Shown piece after piece: positions 11,391-39,439 of a DNA stretch of 64,000 nt. Every line of letters starts with the position of its first letter. Position 1 is the first letter of the stretch. The stretch is taken from assembly GCA_007922305.1 (NCBI GenBank), contig ML677455.1, positions 621,475 through 685,474 of the forward strand, in the 5' to 3' direction. The notes beneath the pieces were generated by a model. It saw nothing but the letters and a program-made list of their open reading frames with translations. It had not been told where the DNA came from and did not search any database. A program made the translations under genes and the position numbers. Source of the DNA: Dermatemys mawii (taxonomy: Eukaryota; Chordata; Testudines; Dermatemydidae).

Positions 11391-13777
11391 CCACCATTTA
11401 ATCCAGAGGAGACTTCCCCTCCACTAACAGTAGTATAGGGCCTATGATGCTCAATAGAGCAGTTCTGAGTCAACCCGCTAAGGGGCAGTGGTGCCTAATC
11501 AGAATGTATACTAAAAAATCAACACCCTCCTTTCCCTCATATTGGTGGTAGCAGTTTACACTCTGTACAGATGTAAATAATTACAGGTAAGGGGCAAAGC
11601 AATGTAGAGCGAGGCCCATAACCTCTGTGACGACATATGCTATAAATACACTACATGCTGGCAATTTATGATGAGTCACTACTCTCTTTATTGGAGTTTA
11701 TGGCTTGTTTTGTAAGCAGATCCACAGGTGCGCTAAGAACTGGCTTCTACTGAAACAAATATGTGGTCAGATCTCGTCCTCCTCCATCAAATGCTCATAT
11801 CTTTTCTGTTTATAGTGAAAGAACTTTCCCTTCAGTGACCATGTAAGGTAGGATACTCAGTTTATGCTGTCTATTTCAGAGAGTGGAGAATACATACCAT
11901 GTATTACAAAGAGAGGAAAGTTGCCCTAGAACTGATATTTAATGTCATGTCCTGATAACATTGATAAACAGCTCCACATGTCCTCTGGTGATTTGTTATG
12001 ATGGCTGACTCCGCCAGCCAAATTGCAGGCGTACGGATTGTCTGCTCCTGCCCCATTCTAGCCAATGCCGGTCACCCGTGTTTACTGCACACATCGGTTC
12101 ATTCCAGTGCCTGAGGTTGTTATCAACACACACATTAGCCGGCATATTCCTGGATGTTTCCATCCTGTACAAAACCCAACAAGCTCTTTTCAGTTTCTCA
12201 ACTATAAAAATATAAGGTTTGATCCTATTCTCATTCCTGTCAATGGCAAAACTCCTAATAGCTTCTGTGGGAGCAGGAGCAGATCCTTATTCCTTTCTTC
12301 TTCTGCTACTGCTGCTTTTCTTCACTGTGGTTACATGGGACTATAGGTGTGCATGGGCCTTCATAGAGAAAATAAAGACCTGGGGCCAAATCCACAGGTG
12401 AACCTAAGCCCTGATTGGTGCACCCCAGCAGAGGGAATAGGTGGCTTTTTACCACCTTTCCATCCCCTCTGATTTAGGAGGCTGCCAAGAGCTAGTTTGA
12501 CCCCAAGCATGAATTGGAGCAGCCTCACCCTCAAAGGTGCTCTAACTGGCACCAGATGGAATGGCCTTCTGGGGGCTGTTCTGCTAACCCAGGTCCCTGG
12601 AGTGCATTGAGCTTTGGCTATACTTCCTTCTGCCTTCACCATGCTTCCTTGTCATTGGAGCCAAGGGCAGGTGGTATAGTGTCAGCTACTCTGGGTTTAT
12701 GCCACCCAGAGATTCCCTTATCTGAGGGGAATCTCCAGCTTCATTAAGGATGCTTTCTAGCTACTTCACGCCATCAGAAAGACACAAAGCAGCCACAGCT
12801 GGGACCAGAACCTCATCAATAAGACCTAATTCTGTCCACTACCCTGCATGCTGGGTAATCATTTTGCAGTGAGTTACCATTCTGACCTGGTAGCATTTTA
12901 CATCTACTTTGTGGAATATCAGGTCCAGAGTCACTTCTCCAAACAACTTCCAACCTAGGATAGAAACAGGATGCAATGCTGGAAGGAGAGATGACAGAGG
13001 GGGAAGCACGGGACATGCAATACAGTTATGAATTTGCTTGCATTACAAGGCTCAGGTCACATTGCATTAGCTTAGAATTTACATTTAGAATGCCAAAGGT
13101 TAGCTTGGAGGTGTGTGACACTGGGCCCACGTCCTCCCCTTCAGTTACACAGACCCATTGAAATCACTACAATTAAGAGGATAATTTAGCTCATTCTAAG
13201 GGAGATTGTGGAAAGAGAGATATTTGAAGGACCAGGAGGCTGCAGAGAACATGGGATCAGGCAGGCTAGTGTAGTAGGACAGCACAGCAGATAGCAAAAT
13301 GATCATGAACAGAAACAGAATTGGTGGAACGCAGCATCGGAGTGGAGGAATTGCAGGAGAGGCCTGATTCTCCACTCACATCATTTTACACCAGTGAAGC
13401 TGTATTGACTTCAATTGAGTTATTCCAAGAGGAGAGAAGAGAGGAATTGGACCCAAGAAATGAGAAGCAAGGAAGGGACAGAGCTGTACAGTTTCAGTTG
13501 TTGAACCAGTAAAAGGACTGCAGGAATGGGGTGATTATACTTGAGGATTGGGTATCATTCTAATTTAGTAACAATAGCGATTTAGCAGATTTCAGATGTC
13601 TAGGTGGAGCTGATCCTGATGCCTAACCCAGTAAAAAGGACACCTAGTGGTTATTTACTCTCATACACACAGAGAACAATTAGCTGTGTTAAATTTGAAG
13701 CTACTTCCCCTAGTGGGACTGGATAGGAATGACGAAGATTCTGATGTAGCATTTTACATAACTGAAAAAATCCTAAC
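11391..13777. other. Gene-free stretch, nothing recognised
   Basis: I find no exon-like frame or classified repeat with ends. The interval 12,380-12,760 is richer in C and G and could be an unclassified dispersed repeat. Confidence 0.4.
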
Positions 13778-14010
13778 TGTGAGAGAGACAAGGTAGGCGA
13801 GGTAATATCTTTTATTGACCAAATTCTGCGGTGGAAGGTACAAGTTTTCAAGCTACACAGAGTTCTTCTTCATGTCTGGGGAAGCAGAGTATCTGGACTA
13901 AATATTGAAAACAAAATGTCGCAGTATTTGCACTGTTGTTGTAGCCATTCTTGTCTCATGATATCAGAGAGATAAGGTGAGTGAGTAGCAAGATATTAAA
14001 AATAATAAAA
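13778..14010 (-). mobile_element. Penelope-like element terminal fragments, tandem pair
   Basis: The + strand carries AGAGAGACAAGGTAGG, GAGGTAATATCTTTTATTG and AAGCTACACAGAGTTC, and then a second partial copy near 13,935-13,995 (TTGTAGCCATTCTTGTC, AGAGAGATAAGGTGAG). On the minus strand the order is TGAAGA, a GAACT/AGCTT-type stem and GAAA, a decayed hammerhead-like arrangement. It resembles terminal repeats of Penelope-like elements and is a different family from the copies at 38.7 and 47.7 kb. No coding sequence is present. Confidence 0.5.
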
Positions 14011-14750
14011 GGCATAACTTCACCCATTTTGTCTCTCCACTATTGTAGATGGGCATTTATTATCATCATAGCTGCCGCCATCATTTTCTACTACAGTGGT
14101 GCCTAGAAGCCCCAATGAAGTATTAGGGACCTTTTGTGCCAAGTGCAATACACACACAATGAAAAAAAGTCTTTCTATCTTTTTTTCCCTTTTTGCAACT
14201 ATTTTTAATTGCAGTGAAACAAGCCTGTGGAAAAAGAGATTCCAATGGGCAGTTTATAAATGTAAGTCAAGGAAATTCACTGTGGAAAAAATAGTGGCCT
14301 GCCGTTGAGAGGCGTTGGGCCTCTGTAATTCCTATTGATGTCAGCGCATAGAACCTCTCAAAATCAGGGCCTAAGTCAGCAGCGTTGCCAACACTTGCGA
14401 CTTTATTGTGAGCCTCACTTGTGATAACTGGTGTTTTTCCGAAAGTCCTAGCTCCTGGAGTCATGTGAATATGTAAGAATCTCTGTTCCATTTTAATAAC
14501 TCGTAAGGTTCTAGCCCTAGGGGGTGGGGTGGGATGGAGAAGCATGAAAATGTAACCCCCCAGTTCACCCTAAAGGCTGAACAACCAGAAGGCAAATAGC
14601 ACAAACTCTCCATTTATTATTATTACTAATCTCTTGCGTTTGAGGGTCTCACTCCTGGCTTTTGAACGGTAGGGGCTGGATTAGCAACGTCTAAGTGCCT
14701 GACTTGCTACGGTTCAGAGAATCAGAACGGATCCAAAATTAGCCAAAGCT
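14011..14750. other. Gene-free stretch upstream of the MCM3 promoter
   Basis: AT-rich to mixed sequence with a CATTTATTATTATTACTAAT run near 14,612. No gene is recognised. Confidence 0.45.
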
Positions 14751-14755
14751 GATGG

Positions 14756-14855
14756 ACTACACATCCCAGCATGCCTCTGGCAGGAATCCACCTCCCAGCA
14801 TGCAATGTACTCTACGATTAAGCGCAGTTGGCAGAAACTACATATCCCAGCATGC
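14756..14855 (+). promoter_or_regulatory. Three ACTACA..CCCAGCATGC promoter motifs
   Basis: ACTACACATCCCAGCATGC (14756-14774) and ACTACATATCCCAGCATGC (14837-14855) flank a weaker copy with the same CCCAGCATGC core at 14794-14803. The ACTACAnnTCCCAGCATGC motif is a well-known vertebrate promoter element bound by ZNF143/STAF-type factors. The cluster lies about 400-500 bp upstream of the MCM3 start codon, at the edge of the CpG-rich region. That it drives MCM3 is inference from position. Confidence 0.65.
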
Positions 14856-14879
14856 CCTAGGGCGGAAGAGTACACTGCG

Positions 14880-15248
14880 GGGACTTCTCATCGGTTTACC
14901 ACGCCCCCCACGTTCCACACGACCTCCCCGGTGATTGGCTGGAGCTTCCGGTTGGGTTCCTCCTCATTCTCTGCTATTGGCTGGCGCTAGCCGGGGCCGT
15001 CAGAGACTGGCCAATGGGAGAAAGCCAGGGCGGGAACCTTTGTGACCTTTCCGTTGGCGGGAAAATGCATCGCGTTTTGGCGCCAGGGGCAGAGCCCGCG
15101 GGATCGTGAGCGCGGCGGGCCCGGGTTCGCGCCTCTCCGGCCTCTGCTCCGCGGGTTCGCGCCCGTCCCGCCGGCCCCGAGCAGCGTCTGGGCCCCTCGC
15201 CCCCGCGGAGCCGGCCCCGGGCAGGGTCCGCTCCCCAGCGCAGGCAGC
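14880..15248 (+). promoter_or_regulatory. MCM3 CpG-rich promoter and 5' UTR with CCAAT and E2F sites
   Basis: The region is dense in G, C and CpG and has no TATA box. Inverted CCAAT boxes (ATTGG) lie at 14934 and 14976, and a direct CCAAT at 15011. E2F-type sites follow: GGGCGGGAA (15028-15036), TTGGCGGGAAAA (15054-15065) and TTTTGGCGCC (15075-15084). CCAAT plus E2F is the usual control of replication genes, including MCM genes, giving G1/S expression. The start of transcription cannot be fixed from sequence but probably lies just 3' of the E2F cluster. Confidence 0.8.
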
Positions 15249-31843
<16,595 letters not shown>

Positions 31844-32025
31844 GTTCAGGGTGGGAGATGTCAAGTTCTCATGAACTGGAGTTGGAAACTCTTCTCCTAT
31901 GAGTCCTCAGACCCATCCTGAATGCTTTTCTTGGAAGAACTGAACTTTCTGCCACTTATAGCTCAAGCCGGAATTGGCGAACTCTGCAGCAGTAGCTCTG
32001 TGCTGTCTCATGGAGCTTGAGAAGG

Positions 32026-32031
32026 AATAAA
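32026..32031 (+). promoter_or_regulatory. MCM3 poly(A) signal AATAAA
   Basis: First canonical AATAAA after the stop codon, giving a 3' UTR of about 200 bases. GT- and T-rich sequence follows (TCTGTTTTGGTTAGTTTG near 32,063), as expected downstream of a cleavage site. Confidence 0.85.
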
Positions 32032-32060
32032 GAAGCTGGTTCTTGAAGCCCTGGGGATCC

Positions 32061-35000
32061 CAAGTCTGTTTTGGTTAGTTTGATTCCAAACCCATTGGAA
32101 TGTTTTTGTTTTTATAAGTAGCAAAAAGCCCTTAGGTACAAATTACTTGTCTTATGTGCCTTAGGTGAGTCTCAGCTGTATGCAACCTCTAAAGAGCTTC
32201 TTTCAGGACACAACAGTTGAGATTGATTTGGGATTTTTATCTCCGTGTGGAGTGTGCAGGATACAAGTTCTTGCTATACACTTTCACGTAGCACAGATTT
32301 CTCATTCCGAAGTGGTCCTTTTAAAGCCCACCTCCGTTTTTTAATTGTCTGCCTAAAGTGTAATTTTTACTTTTTACAGTGGCAGTGCACAAATTCACCA
32401 TTTTGTGGCGAAGTTTTGTAAATCTCTTTCTTTAAAGTTTTTAAATGGGATATTAATATGCACTTAGAACAATAACTGTCAGTGACATTTGGTTCCATAA
32501 TCTCTAGTGATTTGAAACTGAATCTGCTCAGTTTACAAGTCAAGATAATTTATCCTTTTCCCTGAATACTTATCCTGCAAACTCAGCCTGAGCTGTGTTG
32601 TTCAGACCATTTTGAATAATGATTCTGCAATTGGATCTTAATTGGCACTCCCAGGAGTAGTCAGGTTTGACTTGGCAGATGTGATTCGAAGGCTCTTCCT
32701 GCTGTGCAATGTTAGACTTGGTAGTAGGTGAGAGAAGCCAAGGATAAGTGAATCTCACAGCCCTATCTAGAATTTCAAAGCCAGATTGGTGACAGTTTGG
32801 AAAGGTTAAGAACTGCTGAGTTGGTAACACGTTTTAATACACGGTTCTACATATCAAGGACTAAGGCTGCAGAGCTTCTAAGGGATATATGTGGTTCCAG
32901 ATCTCTGTCCAGAGTTCTCATCCATGTCAATAACAGCTCTGCCTGTAGAATGAGTAGAACAAGACACCTGATACATTGAAAGCCATATCTAATAGTGGAA
33001 ACAAAGTAAAGGTTCCCTAAATTGTTTTAGGTGCTTTTGAGCCTCGGTCCCATTAATTTTCAAAGGGATTTAAGCACTAAATCCCACTGAAAGTTAACAG
33101 GACTTGGATACTTATGAAAACTTTACCCAGCGACTCCATAAGCACTGTCAGCTGAATTAGTGCTCATTTCGATCCCTGCTCTCAAGGGGCAAGCAGAGAA
33201 GGATGCAAAGTATTCCTAACTCCCTTTTGGCCAGTGATTTGTAAGACTGAAGATTTGGACTTCTGCATTATATGGCATAATAGGCTTATACACATAGATG
33301 ATCAGCTGTTCATAGAAAGCTCCAAAACTACATGCCCAGAGTTATGTTTCAGATGACTTTTGTCCAATAGAACTTGTCCTGAATAACTTGCTCATGATAC
33401 CAGCGCCTGCCTGATAATGTTGATGCAAGGTCTATCAGAATTGTATTGTATCCGTAACTCTCCGGAGGAGTGGCTGTTGAAAGTGGCTCTTGCTATTTCC
33501 CTCTCTGTACAGCTAGTACTGCTTTTTGCTCTGTGTAACTGTCATCTCGGTCTTGTGTTCAGTGATGGGGATGCTGCAATACTTCCTCAAATAATAAAAT
33601 GTCAAGATCCTGTCTCTCCCATGGGTGCCTTATGTTGCGGATGTTCTGTGGGATTGGAAGTTGCTCGGTAGAGGGCATATAACTTGTCTGTTTGGAAGCT
33701 CTGCACAAGTGGTCAGACCCTTTTTATTGAGGGTGGCTTAGAAAGTGGTGCTTTGTGGGTTTTCAAAGCAGACGTGCTTGTCAACTTTGGCACTGATGCC
33801 AATGAGATCAGCAACTATTAATGTTTTGGGATGGGTATATTTTAGGCACAGTGTCTAACCACTACAAATAACTCTTGAGATGGCTCCTCTAGGCTCAGAG
33901 GTGTTGCTGTGTCCAATTCCTTTTAAAAACTGACTAACAAAGCACTCCTGATGGCTAGAGTGTTTATTTGGTACATGAACAACACTATATTATGCCTTGT
34001 GGGAATAGTAGTCCAGTTGTTTGTGGACCAGATTCAATCACCCTTATGCTAGCTAGTACCTTTGGTTGGTATTTATTTAGATTTAAACAATAGGTTAAAA
34101 TAAAGCCTACAGAAAAAGCTCTAGGCTCCTGACAAAGCAAATATATAGGTAAATAAATAGACCACACATCTGGGCAAAGGGAAAGCCTGTTTTCTGGGAT
34201 CTCTGCCATTAACTGCCAAGATTTCACTTAGGGGGTGAAGCTGACCAAGTGCTACGTTCCAATTCATTCAAATGCCAAATGATTTGTGCCCCTAGTATTG
34301 TGCAAATGAATACTAGGGGCATGGTCACATTCTGGCGTTCAGTGGAGTTATGTTGCCTCTTACCCTCTACCACATAAGTGCCTTAAAATTTTGCTACAGA
34401 AGCTCTCCGCTTGGGATGCCTGCAGTCAGCTACAAGCATGCATTTTACATCTTTGTTGGGCAGCTCTGATCTCACGCTTTGGATTGAGGAGGCTGTCTGC
34501 AATACCACACACTTTCACTAGTCTCCACCAGACCTTGGTTGACAACTTGGCGAGATGACCCCAAAGCCTGTGCCATCCTGAATTTTCCCATACTGCATGC
34601 TTTGCAATGTGCAGCCCGCTCCTGGACCATGCAGAGAGAAATTAAGGTTTGTTCGTTAAAAGAGACAAAAGCACATCACAGCTTTATTAATATAAATGGG
34701 GGAAACACGCTTTCCCTGAGTCATGTAAAAATAAAACCTGCTTATTAAGAAAAGGACATAGTTTAAGTAGTGCCAAGAAATAAAAGTAGAGATGGTCACA
34801 AGCAAATAAAAGTGAAAATGTCGTTCTAAAACTCTAAACCTTAATCTAGCAATCTACAGCCTTTGTTCAACATTTCTTACCGGTCTTTCTTCTTTCCATC
34901 GTTGGCTGACTTGCCTCAGGACTTTCCACAAGCTGCTGGCATCTCTTGTTTTTCTAGGTGAAAGATCTCGCCTAAGTAGGTTCTTCTCTTTGTATTCCAT

Positions 35001-35173
35001 TCTCAGAGACTTCAACCCCTCCTTGGTTTTGAGAGGCCGGTTGTGTTTGTCCAGTGATGGATGCCAAGATGTCTTCTCTCCTCCCCTTACCTCTTTCCAA
35101 GCTCACTGTTTTGCCCCCAGCTCAGGATGATCTCATGCTGTTCTTCCTTTCCTATGAACTTCCCATCTCTCTG
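32061..35173. other. Gene-free stretch downstream of MCM3
   Basis: No gene is recognised. 33,030-33,125 repeats the GGTGCTTTTGAGCCTC / TTTTCAAAGGGATTTAAGC family also seen in MCM3 intron 2. A perfect hairpin lies at 34,288-34,320. The block 34,535-35,160 has reversed poly(A)-like TTTATTAATATAAATG near 34,682 and could be an antisense LTR, but its ends are not visible. Confidence 0.4.
34287..34321. repeat. Perfect 13-bp hairpin with 9-nt loop
   Basis: TGCCCCTAGTATT at 34,287-34,299 is followed by nine bases and then its exact complement AATACTAGGGGCA at 34,309-34,321. No T run follows and no gene is next to it. Confidence 0.8.
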
Positions 35174-35342
35174 GTGACAGAGTCCTGTGGCACCCTACAG
35201 ACTAACAAAAGTATTGAAGCATGAGCTTTTGTGGGCTAGTACCCACTTTGTCGGATGCATGCAGTGGAAGTGTCCAGAGGCAGGTATAAATAAGGCAAGA
35301 ACCAGGTTAGAGATAATGAGGTTAGTTCAATCAGGCTGAACC
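35174..35342 (-). mobile_element. Penelope-like terminal repeat fragment (47.7-kb family)
   Basis: The + strand runs TGACAGAGTCCTGTGGCACC, AGACTAACAAAAGTATTG, GTCGGATGCATGCAGTGGAA and AGGCAAGAACCAGGTTAGAG, matching the left inverted repeat of the element at 47,719 block by block. On the minus strand the hammerhead-like core is decayed (CCGACAA, and AAAA in place of GAAA). There is no coding part. Confidence 0.8.
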
Positions 35343-36764
35343 ACCTCATAACTGTGGATGTGGGGGATGGGGGGGAATTGAAAGGTTTTGATGGGGGAGT
35401 GGGGTCTGCAAAGCAGGCACCAGGAAGCGTTGGGATTCCAGCATCCAAGAAGGAGAAGCAACCCCATGTAGCAAGAGGAGGTGGGGGAAGCTCAGCCAGC
35501 TGCCCTACTGCTTCTTCCCTTCCCCACACTGCAGGGACACATGGTAAGTACTGCCCTCATGGCGGAGATGCTGCATCCTCACTCTAGGGGTCCCAGTGAG
35601 AGGCATCCCAAGAAATCTGGGAGGCACAGGACCCTACAAGCCCCCCTGCTATGTGTCACCTCTGCTGGGGTATTTGTTCCAGGATGCAAATATCAGTGGT
35701 TTATCCTAGCACTCAGCAGCAAGTAAAGTACAAACATTTCTGGTGTTTCTAGATTAAAATTGACAATAGTTGATAAAGCTGAGTTAGAAGAGAACCATAA
35801 CCTCAAATCTAAACAGACCCAGACCTAATCACTGCTCTTCTGACTGTAAATTCATGTTAAGAATTAAACAGCTAGCTGCAGATGTACAGGGTGATGAAAG
35901 GCTGATCTTCCACTATCTCATATTGCTTTCCATTGCATGCCAGAGAAAAGGGGACTTGTTTTGAGTTATATGAAAACCCATTGCTGCATTGTACGCTGCC
36001 TGCTATTTGCGGGAGGGGAGCGGGGGTGGAACCCCATTCTCAACGTGCTACACGTTCTTTGTCTAGCCTGCAGTCCGATGGGTTGAGATCAGATATCTGT
36101 AAGGGGGTTGTCAGTGATTCAAAGTCAGCAGATGTGGGTTAATTGCTGACTGAGAGCAAGACAGGAGTCCGTACTTGGTGTGAAATTCTGTGGGTGAGGG
36201 TTGAGGCTTAGGAAGATAAATCAGCAGAGAAGGATGCACACCCTCTCTTTCAAGGCTTGTAATACTTGAGAATGGTGCCACATTCCCAGGGCCAGAGATG
36301 CACGTAATCTGTCTCCAGCCCGGCACAGCTTTCCCCTCACTGTTCTCTGCCAGAGTGCCCCATCCCTCAATGTGAAAAGCCATGCCCAGGCCCCTGTCTG
36401 CATCCTATTCCCTTCTCTGCTGAAACTGCCAGCAAGTGGCCAGCACTGACAGTGACTTCACTGAGGTGGACACTGGTCCAATAGGAACTAAGAGACTGCA
36501 CCTTCCCCAACTCAATTAATCTAGGCCAAAAAGCCTGATGGTCCCTGCTAGCCCAGGCTACATTCACACCAGAGACTCAAACATCTCCATAAGCCATTTA
36601 TTTCCCCTTTTGCCCAGGCTCACTCTTAATCCAGATCACAAAGGCAGGGGATTTCCAGACTGTTGCTGAAAGCTGCTACATTGTCTGGCTACAATAGCTG
36701 TAGAAAAGGCTGCTCTTCTAGCAACGAGACAGAGGGACAGTCAAAAATTGTGCTTCTGTGAATG
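35343..36764. other. Gene-free stretch, nothing recognised
   Basis: The sequence 35,360-35,560 is G- and A-rich. No exon-like frame or named repeat is found. Confidence 0.4.
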
Positions 36765-37043
36765 CCCTTAGATTATGTCAACACTGCAGGTTTTTGCCAG
36801 CATAGCTGTGATAGTCTGATATCTGCCCAACAGAGTTTTCTTGCCAAAAGCCCCTAGCATAGAGGCAGTCATACCATCAAAATCACACGTTGACCAGGGC
36901 AGCTTCTTTTGCTCACGGTGGTGTGGTGGAATAAGCTATACCAGTAAAAGCACAGCCACTATAACTCCACATTAGGAGCACCGATATAGTAAACTGGTAT
37001 TCCTATACCTGTAAAATGCTTCTAGTGTAGACATGGGTGTAGT
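36765..37043. mobile_element. MITE with TGTCTACAC-type ends
   Basis: Left end CCTTAGATTATGTCAACACTG and right end CTAGTGTAGACATGGGTGTA are inverted relatives (each shown at 20-21 bp: CTTAGATTATGTCAACACTG, CTAGTGTAGACATGGGTGTA). It contains ACACGTTGACC and TATACCAGTAAAAGC segments like other copies. Confidence 0.6.
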
Positions 37044-37149
37044 ATTGACAGGGCCTATATCTATTTAATCTTTCCTAGTTTGTGGCCGTGGTTTTGGGGA
37101 CGTGGGCATCCGCCCACCAGGACAGCCAAACTCCTTTCATTAGAGCTGC

Positions 37150-37520
37150 TTGCAATGTTTCTGATTTTGATTTTTTGAAGATATTTTTTGCTGAAAATTC
37201 AAATTTTGACAAACACTCCCCTTTCTCCCCAGCTGATCAAAATATTTCAATTTACTATTTTTATATCTTTTTTTTTTTTTTTTGAAAAGATGTTTGAATA
37301 TTTTCATGATTTTTTTATTCCTACTTTTTTTGACCAGCTCTGCCTTTCACACACACGGTCACAGGTGACCTCTAGATCTGTGTGGAAAATAGACATTCCA
37401 ATCAGAACAGTCCGAGGTCTGAAATTCACAATGAAACCACAAAATTTTTCTGTGAAAGAAAATTCCGGAAGCTTTTTTTTTTCAGGTCGATTGAAACAAT
37501 TTAATACAATTTAAAATAAA
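37150..37520. repeat. A/T-rich low-complexity repeat
   Basis: TTTTTGAAGATATTTTTTGC, CAAATTTTGACAAAC and a run of T at 37,269-37,283 are followed by TTTTTTGACCAGCTCTGCC. Similar blocks ending in ACCAGCT occur at 37,660 and 39,970, so this is a dispersed family rather than random sequence. Confidence 0.5.
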
Positions 37521-37764
37521 AAATCAAAATGTTTCATTCCCAAAAGGGCCAAAGAGAATGTTTCAACATTAGCAGAACTTTTCCCCCTCCAAAACAAAAT
37601 GTCAGCAAAATCAAGATAGAACTGCATTTCATTCTCCAATGGAAAATGGTTCCTTCCAAGTTGTTCTGACCAGCTGTAGTGATAAATAAAGAAGATGGAA
37701 GGTTCTGAGCCAAGGTATCTTACATGATAATGGCTTGCAAGAGGGAGAGGGGCATGTATCAACT

Positions 37765-37990
37765 TAGCTATGTCTTCACATTCAGATGGCTAACATGAGA
37801 CAGATCTCTGTGTAAAATCCTAGCGGAGATAAACACTACTAGAGAGCCTATCTGGATGTAGCTAGCTCAGGTAAAGCCTGAGGCAGTGGGGTGTGGTATA
37901 GGGTTGATCTTGATTAACTACATCGAGGTGAAAGCTACCTGTGCTTTGTCCCCACTAGGACTTTACAGCTGGACAGCTACCACAGCGTCA
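37765..37990. repeat. Possible MITE fragment
   Basis: GCTATGTCTTCACATTC at the left and GTCCCCACTAGGACTTTACAG at the right (last 20: TCCCCACTAGGACTTTACAG), with GATCTTGATTAACTACATCG inside. Old and only loosely bounded. Confidence 0.35.
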
Positions 37991-38665
37991 GAAAAACACT
38001 CCTTTTTGCAGTGAAGGCATAGCAGACTCAGCTCTGAATGTGTCCCGTTATCCTAAAGTCATCTACCGCTTTCTTGGGAATACTGGGCTCCCAGAAAATG
38101 GACAGATCTCCAGCTTTCAGTCTGTGCTAGAACCTGCCCCTTCATTTTAAAGATAAATAGCAGGTTTGGCTGTGCTGTGTTGGTGTGTGTCTTTGCTTTT
38201 GCTACCAATTTTTAGAGCACATCATGCTGTACTAACGAAAGCAGCTGCATTAGCAAAAGCCGTGACCAGTATCGAAAACACTTCACAAAGGATTTTCTTT
38301 TTAAAATGAATGTATTGTGCTTGAAAGAGGTCACCACCACCAGGCCAGTCACAGAAAGCTTCTCAATATTCTTGTGTATTTCCCGGGCGATAAGGCACAT
38401 TGGCGGATGTTGCTAAAAGGGGTTCCTTTGAGGGAGTTAGTAGTGGCCAGGCTGAGCGGTAAGTGGAGGTATTTCACAGATGACTCTATCTTGCAACTGT
38501 ATTTCCTTTCCAGCTTCCTATTCCTCTATACCTTCTCTTTCCTCCAGGGCTTTTGCTGGTGGCTTCGGTCAGCTGAGCCACTAGAATAATAGCCAATAGC
38601 ACCAATGCCTTGGGAGAGAGTAGCCTGAGTGACACAAGTAATTCTAACTGTATCTGTCTAATCTG

Positions 38666-38955
38666 TTTCAGAGTAGCAGCGGTGTTAGTCTGTATCCACA
38701 AAAAGAACGAAGAGTCCTTGTGGCACCTTAGAGATTAACACATTTATTTGAGCATAAGCTTTCATGGGCTACAGCCCACTTCATCAGATGCATAGAATGG
38801 AACATACAGTAGGATGATATATATACATACAGAGGATAAGAAAAGGTGGAAGTTGCCATACCAACTATAAGAGGCTAATTCATTAAGATGAGCTATCTTG
38901 ATTATCACTACAAAAGTTTTTTATTTTTCTCCTGCTGATGATAGCTATCACACTA
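38666..38955 (-). mobile_element. Penelope-like terminal element, subfamily with classical hammerhead core
   Basis: Starts GTTTCAGAGTAGCAGCGGTG, then TTAGTCTGTATCCACAAAAA and TTGTGGCACCTTAGAGATTA, and continues through TTCATCAGATGCATAG to an AATTCATTAAGATGAGC segment and an inverted TTATCACTACAAAAG piece. A related left end recurs at 56,025-56,095. It has no coding sequence. The minus strand contains a hammerhead-like motif at 38,749-38,787. Confidence 0.75.
38749..38787 (-). ncRNA. Hammerhead ribozyme-like motif in a Penelope-like repeat
   Basis: Read on the minus strand: CTGATGA (38787-38781), one extra A, stem II GTGGGC/GCCCAT around a TGTA loop, GAAA (38763-38760), a short stem III AGC/GCT around TTAT, then C at 38,750 as the expected cleavage base. 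All core positions of the hammerhead are kept. The unpaired A before stem II and the weak stem I are departures from the consensus. Penelope-like elements are known to carry hammerhead motifs with short stem III. Activity is not shown. Confidence 0.6.
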
Positions 38956-38969
38956 TAATGAATTTAGCA

Positions 38970-39385
38970 GCTAGATCAGGGATGCCTCACTAGAGGGGAC
39001 CAGTGAAACAAGGGCTGCAAACTCCTTTGCTCTCACCATAATCCACCCAATTGCTCTGTCTGCTGGTCTTCTCCCAGATGCTGTGGTTGGACCCACCTGC
39101 CACTTTGCTCTACCAACTGCTGGCCAGGTAACACAAATGGCTGCTGAGCTCTGCCGCCTTCTTGTCATATAGCAGGAAGCACAGCTGAGCTCTGCTCACA
39201 AAGGTAACTGCAGTTCTCAGCTCAGCTTTTTCAGCTGCAAAAGGACTAGAAGAAGAAGTGCATCTCAACTGTTTTGATACCAGGGACCGGCTTGTTGCTT
39301 TCCTAAAACATCTCAGGGAAATCTCAGAGATCGGCATAGAGGTTGCTATGGAACAGTGCCGGTCCATTGAGAAACACTGATCTAA
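38970..39385. mobile_element. Possible hAT-like fragment
   Basis: The right end CATTGAGAAACACTG is the complement of a CAGTGTTTCTCAATG hAT-type terminus, preceded by GGAACAGTGCCGGTC. The left end near 38,979 (CAGGGATGCCTCAC) pairs poorly, and no target duplication is visible. Confidence 0.35.
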
Positions 39386-39439
39386 AGAATCCAGCAGCAC
39401 CCCTGCCACCAAAAAGACATTTCTAATGGCAAACCAGAA

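Noticed and set aside
1..14750. Search for PAQR8, the mammalian neighbour on the other side of MCM3
   Set aside because: No membrane-receptor-like exon was seen on either strand. The gene is probably beyond the left edge.
15065..15109. Upstream ATG with a short frame before MCM3
   Set aside because: It lies within the E2F cluster, probably upstream of the transcription start, and is out of line with the conserved protein start.
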